A stretch of 64,000 nt of DNA, from positions 310,001-374,000 of the forward strand of contig NZ_BMZD01000003.1 in NCBI RefSeq assembly GCF_014652615.1. The letters are read 5' to 3'. The stretch comes from Novosphingobium arvoryzae. GTDB lineage: Bacteria > Pseudomonadota > Alphaproteobacteria > Sphingomonadales > Sphingomonadaceae. The translations under genes were made by a program, and so were the position numbers. The stretch's first letter is position 1, and each line of letters opens with the position of its first letter. The notes under the pieces are model-generated. The model was not told the DNA's origin and ran no database searches. It saw only the letters and a list, made by a program, of their open reading frames with translations. Positions 46,478 to 54,620 of this stretch are shown piece by piece.

Positions 46478-47686
46478 TCAGCGCAGCGACACCACGTTGT
46501 CGCTATGGCGGGGATCACGGCGATCGCCGCGATACTGGCTCGCCATCGGCTCGTCGCTCGATTCGATCGCTTCTGCCTGACCAAAGCCGTTGAAGGCGGT
46601 TTTCATGGCCGCGCCATACGCGCCCAGCATGCCAACCTCGATGTAATCGCCAGCCTTGATCCCGGCCGGAAGGCTGAACGGCCCCTCCATGTAGTCGGCA
46701 TCGTCGCAGGTCGGGCCGTAGAAGGCAAAGTCCTCCTCCTGCACGCCCTCGGCATCGTCAGCCAGGCTGCGCACCGGGAAACGCCAGCCCACGTGGGCCG
46801 CGTCATACAGTGCGCCGTAAGCACCGTCGTTAATGTACAGCTCGTTCCCGCGGCGCTTTTCAACGCGCACGATCATCGAGTTGTATTCCGCGCAAAGCGC
46901 CCGGCCCGGCTCACACCACAGTTCGGACGAATAGGACACCGGCAGCGATTCAGCCGCACGGTGGATCGCGCCAAAGTAGTCTTCCAGTGGCGGCGGCTCC
47001 ATGCCGGGATAGATCGACGGGAAACCACCGCCAACATCCACGATGTCCACCGTGACCGAGGCATCCACGATCGCTGCGCGAACGCGTTCCAGCGCCTGGA
47101 CATAGGCAAACGGCGTCATCGCCTGCGAACCGACGTGGAAGCAGATGCCCAGGGCGTCAGCCACCTGGCGGGTCGCCTGCAGCAGCGGCGCCGCGTCAAC
47201 CAGATCGACACCGAACTTCGATGCCAGGCTGAGCTCCGAATAGTCGGACGACACCCGCAGCCGCACGCACAGCGACAGATCGGTCGCCGGCTCGCCCGCC
47301 TCGTTGGTCGTGGCGGCAACGATCTTGTCCAGTTCCTCATGGGTATCGAGGCTGAACGTGCGAACGCCATGCACACGGTACGCCTCCGCAATGGCCGCGC
47401 GGGTCTTCACCGGATGCATGAAGCACAAGGTCGCTTCAGGCAGCGTGGCCCGCACCAGACGCACTTCGGCGATCGACGCGACATCGTAATGTGTCACGCC
47501 CGATGCCCAGAGCACCTTGAGTAGTTCGGGAGAAGGATTCGCCTTCACCGCATAAAGCGACTTGCCCGGAAACTTCTCGACAAAGAAGCGGGCAGCGCGC
47601 GCAGCGGCATGCGGGCGATTGAGGATTACGGGTTCGTCAGGCGCCAGCGCGCGAACTACAGCCGATGCGTCAGGATAGCTGTGCAA
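46478..47686 (-). CDS. Type III PLP-dependent ornithine (lysine) decarboxylase
   Basis: The 402-residue protein belongs to the alanine-racemase-fold decarboxylases, with PLP lysine K48 (YAVKANPSP), the HVGSQ motif, the CEPGRALCAE glycine/arginine loop and the active-site CDD motif (C327, D328) in GPTCDDADY. It would make putrescine from ornithine; lysine may also be accepted. The start is uncertain: a TTG at 47686 is used. Two later polyamine genes on the same strand support the role. Confidence 0.87.
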   Translation of the reverse strand: MHSYPDASAVVRALAPDEPVILNRPHAAARAARFFVEKFPGKSLYAVKANPSPELLKVLWASGVTHYDVASIAEVRLVRATLPEATLCFMHPVKTRAAIAEAYRVHGVRTFSLDTHEELDKIVAATTNEAGEPATDLSLCVRLRVSSDYSELSLASKFGVDLVDAAPLLQATRQVADALGICFHVGSQAMTPFAYVQALERVRAAIVDASVTVDIVDVGGGFPSIYPGMEPPPLEDYFGAIHRAAESLPVSYSSELWCEPGRALCAEYNSMIVRVEKRRGNELYINDGAYGALYDAAHVGWRFPVRSLADDAEGVQEEDFAFYGPTCDDADYMEGPFSLPAGIKAGDYIEVGMLGAYGAAMKTAFNGFGQAEAIESSDEPMASQYRGDRRDPRHSDNVVSLR

Positions 47687-47832
47687 CTCAAGGGACCCCC
47701 AAACGGATAGTTTCGAACAAGCTGCCTTGCGGTTTGGAAGTCCCCATGGGGCAGCGGATGGCCCCTATAAAACAGCGCGGGTGAACTGCAAGTGAAAACG
47801 CATCGTTTCCAGCAGGAATCAGGTGGGTAAAA

Positions 47833-49083
47833 TCACCCCTGCATCAACCGTTCGGCCATGGCCCGATAGGCTGGCAAGGACACCGGATCGTTGCCGGAAC
47901 TGGCGGCAATCGGGTGCGAACCGAACCGGGCAATGACCATTTCCGCAACCGGATCAATGTAGATCCCCTGCCCATGAATGCCGCGCGCGGCATAGGCGCC
48001 GTGGTTGCCCGGCATCGTCCACCACTGGCTGCGATAGGAACAGTCCGGCAAGTAGACGTATCCCGCCTTGGCAAACGCCGTGCGACTCGCCCCGCCGCGA
48101 ATCGATTCAACCGCCGCCAGCGGGATCGCCGCGCCGCCATGCCCCACCCCATCACAGCGCATGGCCTCGCCAAATCGGGCAAGGTCGCGCAGCACGGGGT
48201 TCAACCCGCCGCCGGCAAAGGGCATTCCGGTCGAATCGATCAGGAAATCGGCATCCTGCTCCATGCCCAGCGGTTGCCAGATCCGCTCTGACAGCACGCG
48301 GTCAAGGCGCTTGTTCTCGGTCCGCGCCACGATCCAGCCCAGCACTTCGGTGTTGCAGGTCCGATAGGTGAAGCGCTCGCCGTGCTCCCCCGCCTTGACG
48401 ATCGTCGGCAGGAAGGCATAGATATCAGTCGGCCCAGTGTAGCCGGCCGGACGCGGGGTCAACCCCAAAGCCAGACTGAAGGCACCGATGCCCGAAGCGG
48501 AGTCGGTATAGTCCTCCGAAAAGTCGAGCGCCGTGGTCATGTCCATGACCTGCCGCAGGGTTGCATCGGCAAAGCCGCTGCCCAGCATTTCAGGCAGCAG
48601 ATCCCCGACCGGAGCCTCCGGGTCGAGCCGCCCTTCCTCCACCAGCATTTCCGCCACCGTTCCAACAAAGCTCTTGGTTACGGAAAAGGCGATATGGGGC
48701 GTATCGCGCCGGGTTACCCCAAAATAGCGTTCATAAACCACCTGACCGCGGTGCAGCACCAGGATCGCATCAGTGAAGTTGGCGGCAAGCGAGTCGCCCC
48801 AGCTCATCTCACGCCCGTCATCCAGCGTCGTGAAGCGCACACTATCCAGATCGTCGCGCGGTGATTCCGGCAACTCCCACACTGCACCGCCCCCTCTGGA
48901 AACCCGTGCCGAGGGCAGGAACTCGCGCATGTGCGAGAATGCATGGCGATGCGTGGGAAAGCGCATGTGCCCGGCCGCAGCCGCCAGAATGCGCTTTTCC
49001 GGCGCTGGCGGCAGTCCCTGCATCCAGCCCATGGTTACCGGGTCGCTGGTATGGGCATCCAGCACGATGCGCTGTTCGGTCAT
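47833..49083 (-). CDS. Serine hydrolase, class C beta-lactamase fold (NylB-like)
   Basis: The 416-residue protein has the SxxK catalytic pair S134 and K137 in AFSVTKSF, and residues such as YRTCNTE in the place of the YxN motif. Family members include esterases, 6-aminohexanoate-dimer hydrolases and D-amino acid peptidases. There is no export signal, so it is probably cytoplasmic. The substrate is unknown. The ATG at 49083 follows GGGAGAGGATTGTC. It sits between polyamine genes but may be unrelated. Confidence 0.8.
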   Translation of the reverse strand: MTEQRIVLDAHTSDPVTMGWMQGLPPAPEKRILAAAAGHMRFPTHRHAFSHMREFLPSARVSRGGGAVWELPESPRDDLDSVRFTTLDDGREMSWGDSLAANFTDAILVLHRGQVVYERYFGVTRRDTPHIAFSVTKSFVGTVAEMLVEEGRLDPEAPVGDLLPEMLGSGFADATLRQVMDMTTALDFSEDYTDSASGIGAFSLALGLTPRPAGYTGPTDIYAFLPTIVKAGEHGERFTYRTCNTEVLGWIVARTENKRLDRVLSERIWQPLGMEQDADFLIDSTGMPFAGGGLNPVLRDLARFGEAMRCDGVGHGGAAIPLAAVESIRGGASRTAFAKAGYVYLPDCSYRSQWWTMPGNHGAYAARGIHGQGIYIDPVAEMVIARFGSHPIAASSGNDPVSLPAYRAMAERLMQG

Positions 49084-49173
49084 GACAATCCTCTCCCGCC
49101 AGGGGCTGTTGCCCAGCCCTCTGGCCATCACCCCGCCGGGCCGCCGACAACCGCCGACGAAACGGCGTGGGCG

Positions 49174-49686
49174 CTATTTCTTTTCCGACTCCGGGAAGAC
49201 GTATTTCAGGGTCGAAGCCTGAACGTCCAGCAGAACACGCAGGTTCTGGCGCAGGTTCAACCAGGTCACGCCATCGTCCATCACGACGTAGCGGGTAAAG
49301 CCGACGGTCTTGTCTTCCTTGTCCCACCAGGTACCGATGGCGGCTTCTTCCATGTTGGCCTTGTTCACGCCCTCCAGCGTCACGCTTTCATCGTCGTCAT
49401 AGCGGACCTGCATCATCGCCCCCTGGCAGCCCTTCACCTTGCCGATATCGCAGGCCGTGCCAATCAGCAGAAAGTACAGGCCATCCGCCGTCTTGCCGCG
49501 CACGCTGGGAGCCTCAAACGGATGCAATTCGTCCACTGTGTGCCCTTCAGCCAGCACCAGTTGCTGCAAGTCACTCTCGGTCACCGCCTTAAGCACCTTG
49601 CCATCGGCAACCTTGGCTGGCGCAGCCTGCGCTCCAGCCGCAGCCGCCAGCGCCACAGCGGACAGCAGAACCGATTGAAATTTCAT
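49174..49686 (-). CDS. Exported YbjN-like protein
   Basis: The 170-residue protein has a signal peptide (about residues 1-21, MKFQSVLLSAVALAAAAGAQ) and a domain with the YbjN/sensory pattern, including VTESDLQQLVLAEGH near the start of the mature part and VMDDGVTWLNLRQNLRVL near the end. It has two cysteines (GTACDIGKVKGCQG). The function is unknown; YbjN-like proteins are linked to stress or chaperone roles. The ATG at 49686 was chosen for the signal peptide. Confidence 0.7.
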   Translation of the reverse strand: MKFQSVLLSAVALAAAAGAQAAPAKVADGKVLKAVTESDLQQLVLAEGHTVDELHPFEAPSVRGKTADGLYFLLIGTACDIGKVKGCQGAMMQVRYDDDESVTLEGVNKANMEEAAIGTWWDKEDKTVGFTRYVVMDDGVTWLNLRQNLRVLLDVQASTLKYVFPESEKK

Positions 49687-49760
49687 GATAAACCCTTCAA
49701 GAACCGGACGCGCGCCCATATCGTGACGGTATGAGAGCGCATTCCGATTGGCAAGGCGGT

Positions 49761-50960
49761 TCAACTCAGCCGATCACGGAAATCCGCATATGAAAACCGC
49801 CGGACACATTCCAGCGCATCCGTCTGACTGTCCCACAGCCAGATCGAAGGCAGCGGCACACCGTTGAAGGTGGTCGTCTTGACCATCGAATAGTGCGCCT
49901 GATCCAGAAACGCGAAGCGCTGGCCGACTTCCGGCCCCGACGGGAACCGGTAATCGCCGATCACGTCTCCTGCCAGACAAGACGGCCCGCCCAGCCGGAC
50001 AGCACCGCCGGCCGTTTCATCGATCTCGGTATCGACTGGCTCCAGTTCGCCCAACATCGCCGGTCGATAGGGCGCCTCGATCACATCGGGCATGTGGCAG
50101 GTCGCCGAGATGTCTGTGATGGCCAGTGGCATGCCGTTCCACTGGGTGTCGAGGATCGTCCCAACCAGGACCCCCGCATCGAGCGCCACCGCTTCGCCGG
50201 GTTCAAGATAGATTTCGCAGCCCGTCTTGGCTTTGACCTCGTTGAGGAAGTCGACCAGATCATCGCGCTGGTAGTCGGCCCGGGTGATGTGGTGCCCGCC
50301 ACCGAAGTTCAGCCACTTCAATTGTCCCATATAGGGCGCCAGACGCGGTTTCACGGCCTCCCATGTGCGCTTCAACGGCTCGAAATCCTGCTCGCACAGC
50401 GTGTGGAAGTGGATGCCCTCCACCCCGGTCATCAGTTCCGGCGTCAATTGATCGACCGGAAACCCCAGCCGGGAATGCGGCGCGCACGGATCGTAGCGCG
50501 GCACTTCACCTTCGGCATGGAGAGGATTGATCCGCAGACCGACGTGGAACGCCTCCCCCGCCGCCCGTGCCGCTGCCACAAGCGGCGCGAACCGAGCGAT
50601 CTGGCCGGGCGAATTGAAGATCACATGGTCAGAAAGGCGGAGGATTTCCGGCAGATCATCAGCCTTGTAGGCCGCGCAATACGTCGCGACCTCACCCTTG
50701 TAATGTTCCGCCGCAAGCTGAGCCTCCCACAGTCCACTGGTGCAAACGCCATCGAGGTACTCACCGACAATCGGTGCCACCTTCCACATGGAAAACGCCT
50801 TCAGCGCTGCCAGCACCTTGATGCCCGCCCGGTCCCGGATATCGGCCAGCACGGCCAGATTCTGCCGCAACCGGGCGGCATCGACCACGAAAGCCGGGCT
50901 GTCGACGCGCGACAGGTCGAAGTGGGCGAATGCTCCCGGATCACCGGCGCGGGTTTCCAT
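49761..50960 (-). CDS. nspC: Carboxynorspermidine decarboxylase
   Basis: The 399-residue protein has the NspC layout: PLP lysine K54 (LAALKAFSMW), FGGGHHITR, the loop LEPGEAV and DISATCHMPDVIE. It decarboxylates carboxyspermidine or carboxynorspermidine, giving spermidine or norspermidine. The dehydrogenase that makes its substrate is encoded two genes upstream on the same strand, with only a small membrane protein gene between. Confidence 0.93.
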   Translation of the reverse strand: METRAGDPGAFAHFDLSRVDSPAFVVDAARLRQNLAVLADIRDRAGIKVLAALKAFSMWKVAPIVGEYLDGVCTSGLWEAQLAAEHYKGEVATYCAAYKADDLPEILRLSDHVIFNSPGQIARFAPLVAAARAAGEAFHVGLRINPLHAEGEVPRYDPCAPHSRLGFPVDQLTPELMTGVEGIHFHTLCEQDFEPLKRTWEAVKPRLAPYMGQLKWLNFGGGHHITRADYQRDDLVDFLNEVKAKTGCEIYLEPGEAVALDAGVLVGTILDTQWNGMPLAITDISATCHMPDVIEAPYRPAMLGELEPVDTEIDETAGGAVRLGGPSCLAGDVIGDYRFPSGPEVGQRFAFLDQAHYSMVKTTTFNGVPLPSIWLWDSQTDALECVRRFSYADFRDRLS

Positions 50961-50973
50961 CGATCTGATTCCT

Positions 50974-51324
50974 TCAACCGAACGGGGACTTGAACACGAA
51001 CCACGCGCCCAGCGCGATCAGCACGAAACCGATCGCCTGGCTGATCGTGGGCCGGGTATCGAACAACAACCACGCAACGCCCACGAACGTCACGAGCGAG
51101 AGAACTTTCTGGATCGTCTTGAGCTGCGCGAGCGAATAAATCTGGCTACCCAGGCGATTGGCCGGAACTGCCAGACAATATTCGAAGAAAGCAATGCCCC
51201 AACTGGCCAGAACCGCCAGCCAAAGCGCCCTCCCCGGCGCCTTGAGATGACCATACCATGCCAGGTTCATAAGCACGTTAGAACCGGCCAGCAGGCCAAT
51301 CGGGGCAATTGCGGACCAGTTCAT
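50974..51324 (-). CDS. DMT-family small membrane protein (DUF486)
   Basis: The 116-residue protein has four probable membrane helices (PIGLLAGSNVLMNLAWYG, ALWLAVLASWGIAFFEY, VLSLVTFVGVAWLLF and AIGFVLIALGAWFVF) and the segment GSQIYSLAQLKTIQ common in DUF486 proteins. It lies 10 bp after the carboxynorspermidine dehydrogenase gene and 13 bp before nspC, a tight operon. A role in polyamine transport or tolerance is only inferred from position. Confidence 0.8.
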   Translation of the reverse strand: MNWSAIAPIGLLAGSNVLMNLAWYGHLKAPGRALWLAVLASWGIAFFEYCLAVPANRLGSQIYSLAQLKTIQKVLSLVTFVGVAWLLFDTRPTISQAIGFVLIALGAWFVFKSPFG

Positions 51325-51334
51325 TCGCAGCGGT

Positions 51335-52546
51335 TCAGAACGTCAGCGGCCCGGCCAGTTCCTTGACCTGCCAGGGCAAGCCATGCTGGTTGAGCATGTC
51401 CATGAACGGATCGGGATCGAACTGTTCCATGTTGAACACGCCCTCACCCGTCCAGGCCCCAGTCAACAGCATCGCCGCACCGATCATGGCCGGAACGCCG
51501 GTGGTGTAGCTGACCGCCTGATTGCCGGTTTCGTGGAACGCGTCCTCATGATCGCAGATGTTGTAGATGTAGAACGTCTTTTCGCCGCTGCCGTCCAACG
51601 CCTGGCCAGTGGCGATATCGCCGATATTGGTCTTGCCCTTGGTCGTCGGCCCCAGCGTTTCCGGCTTGGGCAGCACGGCTGCCAGGAACTGCAGCGGAAT
51701 GATGTCCTTGCCCTGGAACCGCACCGGCTCGATCCCCGTCATACCGACATTCTGCAGCACGGTCAGATGCGTGATGTAGGCATCGCCAAAAGTCATCCAG
51801 AACCGGATACGCTCGATCTCGGGCAAGTGGGTTTTCAGGCTTTCGATTTCCTCATGATACATGAGGTACATGTTCTTCGGACCGACGCCCTCGAACTCGA
51901 AGTTCTGGCGGATGGTGAGCGCAGGGGTCTCCACCCATTCCCCGTTTAGCCAATGCCGCGCCGGAGCGGTCACTTCGCGGATATTGATTTCCGGGTTGAA
52001 GTTGGTGGCAAAATGCTGGCCGTGATCGCCGCCGTTGCAGTCAAGAATGTCCAGCGTACGAATGGTCTTGAGCTTATGCTTCTTCAGCCAGGTCGCAAAA
52101 ACGCTCGTCACGCCAGGATCAAAGCCGGAACCCAGCAGCGCGACCAGACCCTGTTCCTTGAACCGATCGTGATAGGCCCACTGCCAATGATACTCGAACT
52201 TGGCCTCATCCTTAGGCTCGTAATTGGCGGTGTCCATGTAGCTGACGCCCGCGGCCAGGCACGCGTCCATGATCGGCAGATCCTGATACGGAAGCGCCAG
52301 ATTGACGACCAGCTTCGGGCCGATCTGCTGGATCAAACGGGTCAGGGCGGGAACTTCTTCGGCGTCGATTTCGTACGTGTGGACCGTTTGGCCCGTGCGC
52401 TCCTTGACCGAGGCGGCAATGGCATCGCACTTTGCCTTCGTGCGGCTGGCGAGGTGAATCTCGCTGAAAATCCCGGCGTTCATCGCCATCTTGTGGACGC
52501 AGACCGAGCTGACGCCGCCTGCACCGATCACCAGAACCTTGCTCAC
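51335..52546 (-). CDS. Carboxynorspermidine/carboxyspermidine dehydrogenase
   Basis: The 403-residue protein of the saccharopine dehydrogenase family starts MSKVLVIGAGGVSSVCVHKM (NADPH-binding loop) and contains ALPYQDLPIMDACLAAGVSY and CNGGDHGQHFATNF. In the known pathway it condenses putrescine (or diaminopropane) with aspartate semialdehyde, using NADPH. With the neighbouring decarboxylase it completes an alternative spermidine route that does not use S-adenosylmethionine. It is the first gene of the cluster; the divergent dehydratase starts 62 bp away. Confidence 0.9.
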   Translation of the reverse strand: MSKVLVIGAGGVSSVCVHKMAMNAGIFSEIHLASRTKAKCDAIAASVKERTGQTVHTYEIDAEEVPALTRLIQQIGPKLVVNLALPYQDLPIMDACLAAGVSYMDTANYEPKDEAKFEYHWQWAYHDRFKEQGLVALLGSGFDPGVTSVFATWLKKHKLKTIRTLDILDCNGGDHGQHFATNFNPEINIREVTAPARHWLNGEWVETPALTIRQNFEFEGVGPKNMYLMYHEEIESLKTHLPEIERIRFWMTFGDAYITHLTVLQNVGMTGIEPVRFQGKDIIPLQFLAAVLPKPETLGPTTKGKTNIGDIATGQALDGSGEKTFYIYNICDHEDAFHETGNQAVSYTTGVPAMIGAAMLLTGAWTGEGVFNMEQFDPDPFMDMLNQHGLPWQVKELAGPLTF

Positions 52547-52608
52547 CTGCGAATCTCCTTTGGCCCGACACTTCCTATGGGGCGAAGCCGCGCATATAGG
52601 ATTGTTTC

Positions 52609-53586
52609 ATGACAGCACAACAAATGCGCAGCCCTACCCCGGAAGGCGTGGCCCGTGCAGCCGCCAAGATAGCCGATCTTTTGCCGCGCACGCCACTGCT
52701 GGAAACCGAAATCCACGGTCACTCCGTTTGGATCAAGGCCGAGAGCCTGCAACCCATCGGCGCGTTCAAGATCCGCGGCGCGTGGCATCGGCTGTCGGAC
52801 CTCACCGAGGAGGAACGCGCGCGCGGCGTAGTTGGGGTATCCAGCGGCAATCATGCGCAGGGCGTTGCCTGGGCGGCCCGCCGGCTGGGCATTGCTGCCA
52901 CCATCGTCATGCCTGTCGACGCACCGGCCGTGAAACTGGCCGCGACCCGGGCGCTGGGAGCGGAGGTGGTGCTGTATGACCGGCCCGGCGGCGAAGATCG
53001 CGATGAACTGGCCCGGCGGCTGTGCGCCGAGCGCGGTGCAACACTGGTCCATGCCTATGCCGACCCTTGGGTGATCGAGGGCCAGGGCAGCGCAGGCACC
53101 GAAATCATCGCGCAGATGGCTGAGCGAGGCATGCGCCCCCCAACACGGGTGATTGTCTGCTGTGGCGGCGGCGGGTTGACGGCTGGTCTGGCGCTGGCCT
53201 GCCCGGATGCAGAGATCATTCCGGTCGAGCCCGAAGGATGGGACGACGTATGCCGCAGCCTGGCAACCGGGACCATCCAGCGCGTGATGGCTGACGCTCC
53301 GGCCACGGCGTGTGACTCGCTGCAGACCCCAGCCACGTTTCCGATCAACTTTGCGATCCTGAAAGAGCGCTGCACGCATGGCGTTGCCGTGACCCCGGCC
53401 GAAGTCCGCGCTGCCCAGCGCTTTGCCTTCAGCGCATTGCACCTGGTGGTCGAACCCGGCGGCGCTGCCGCGCTTGCAGCCGCATTGGCCGGCAAGGTCC
53501 CGCTTGATGGCCGGACCGCCATCCTCGTGACCGGCAGTAATACCGACCCGGCAGACTTTGCAAAGGTGCTGGCGAGCACCGATTAG
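52609..53586 (+). CDS. Threonine/serine dehydratase, PLP fold type II
   Basis: The 325-residue protein has the PLP lysine K54 in PIGAFKIRGAWH and the phosphate-binding glycine loop CCGGGGLTAG. It lacks the C-terminal ACT regulatory domain of biosynthetic IlvA, so it is a catabolic-type threonine dehydratase, serine dehydratase or serine racemase-like enzyme. If it deaminates threonine, 2-oxobutyrate from it would feed propionyl-CoA. Confidence 0.85.
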   Translation: MTAQQMRSPTPEGVARAAAKIADLLPRTPLLETEIHGHSVWIKAESLQPIGAFKIRGAWHRLSDLTEEERARGVVGVSSGNHAQGVAWAARRLGIAATIVMPVDAPAVKLAATRALGAEVVLYDRPGGEDRDELARRLCAERGATLVHAYADPWVIEGQGSAGTEIIAQMAERGMRPPTRVIVCCGGGGLTAGLALACPDAEIIPVEPEGWDDVCRSLATGTIQRVMADAPATACDSLQTPATFPINFAILKERCTHGVAVTPAEVRAAQRFAFSALHLVVEPGGAAALAAALAGKVPLDGRTAILVTGSNTDPADFAKVLASTD

Positions 53587-53660
53587 TTGCATTTGACAAT
53601 CGGCTGGGGTCTGCCAACTTCCCCGAACTCGCAAAAGCGGGGACATAGGGGGAGAATTCG

Positions 53661-54092
53661 ATGCAAGCGCAAATACTCGCGCCTGGCGCCGCGCTGGTGC
53701 TGTGGACAATCGTCATGCTGTTCTGGATGGCGGCGACCCGGCTGCCCGCGATCGCCAAGAACGGCGGACTCGGCGCGGCCAAGCCTGGTGGCCGCGGTCA
53801 GGATCTGGAGGGCGTACTGCCAGACCAGATCAACTGGAAATCCCATAACTATTCGCACCTGCTGGAACAGCCAACCCTGTTCTACGCCACGCTGGCCACG
53901 CTGGCGATCCTGGGTGCGCATGAGCACGATGTGCTGTTCGCCTGGGGTTACGTCGGGCTGCGGGTGGCACATTCACTGTGGCAGGCAACGGTGAACACCA
54001 TTCCGGTGCGCTTTACACTGTTCAACCTGTCAACGCTGTGCCTGCTTGTGCTGGCTGTTCGCGCGGCCATGCTCACACTGGGCGCCATCTGA
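53661..54092 (+). CDS. MAPEG-family membrane protein
   Basis: The 143-residue protein has four predicted helices and the family segment QINWKSHNYSHLLEQPTLFY, followed by YVGLRVAHSLWQA. MAPEG proteins include glutathione-dependent membrane enzymes. The bacterial substrate is unknown. The ribosome site GGGGGAGA lies ahead of the ATG. A paralogue follows 22 bp later. Confidence 0.85.
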   Translation: MQAQILAPGAALVLWTIVMLFWMAATRLPAIAKNGGLGAAKPGGRGQDLEGVLPDQINWKSHNYSHLLEQPTLFYATLATLAILGAHEHDVLFAWGYVGLRVAHSLWQATVNTIPVRFTLFNLSTLCLLVLAVRAAMLTLGAI

Positions 54093-54114
54093 TCAAAAAA
54101 GGGGAGATTGAGTG

Positions 54115-54555
54115 ATGATTGGGATGGATATCCTGCAACCGCTGGCCGTTCTGGCTGGCTGGACGATGTTGATGTGGCTGTGGATGTACGTCACGCGGAT
54201 TCCGGCAATGAACGCCGCGAAAATCGACGCGAAGACCATGACTGGTGGAACAGGAAAGGATCTGGACGCAGTCCTGCCGGGCAAGGTTCAATGGATTGCC
54301 CATAACTACAACCACCTGCACGAGGCGCCGACCGTGTTCTACGCGGTTGCGCTGGCGTTGGCCTTGATCGGTCAGGGCGATGGGCTGAATGCCACGCTTG
54401 GCTGGGCCTACGTGGGCCTGCGCATAGCGCATTCTCTGGTTCAGGCGACGGTCAACAAGGTGATGCTCCGCTTCCTGCTGTTTGCACTTTCCAGCTTCGC
54501 GCTGATGGGGCTGACCTTGCACCTGGTCATCGCGGTATTCCACAGCGCTGCGTGA
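54115..54555 (+). CDS. MAPEG-family membrane protein, tandem paralogue
   Basis: The 146-residue protein is a clear relative of the preceding gene product: QWIAHNYNHLHEAPTVFYA and YVGLRIAHSLVQATVNKV match its equivalents. It has four predicted helices. A GTG at 54112 could give a protein one residue longer, but the ATG at 54115 after GGGGAGATTGAGTG is preferred. The two may form hetero-oligomers, since MAPEG proteins are trimers. Co-transcription is likely. Confidence 0.85.
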   Translation: MIGMDILQPLAVLAGWTMLMWLWMYVTRIPAMNAAKIDAKTMTGGTGKDLDAVLPGKVQWIAHNYNHLHEAPTVFYAVALALALIGQGDGLNATLGWAYVGLRIAHSLVQATVNKVMLRFLLFALSSFALMGLTLHLVIAVFHSAA

Positions 54556-54565
54556 GCGTCTGAAC

Positions 54566-54598
54566 GTGGGTCGGCCGGAAACAATCCGGCCGGCCCAC
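54566..54598. terminator. Strong hairpin between MAPEG gene and TonB receptor gene
   Basis: GTGGGTCGGCCGG (54566-54578) pairs with CCGGCCGGCCCAC (54586-54598) over 13 bp with one G-T and a 7-base loop. It lies in the convergent gap of 65 bp. No T run follows, so termination is likely but not canonical. Confidence 0.55.
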
Positions 54599-54620
54599 AT
54601 CCGGAACTCCGACAATCCGC

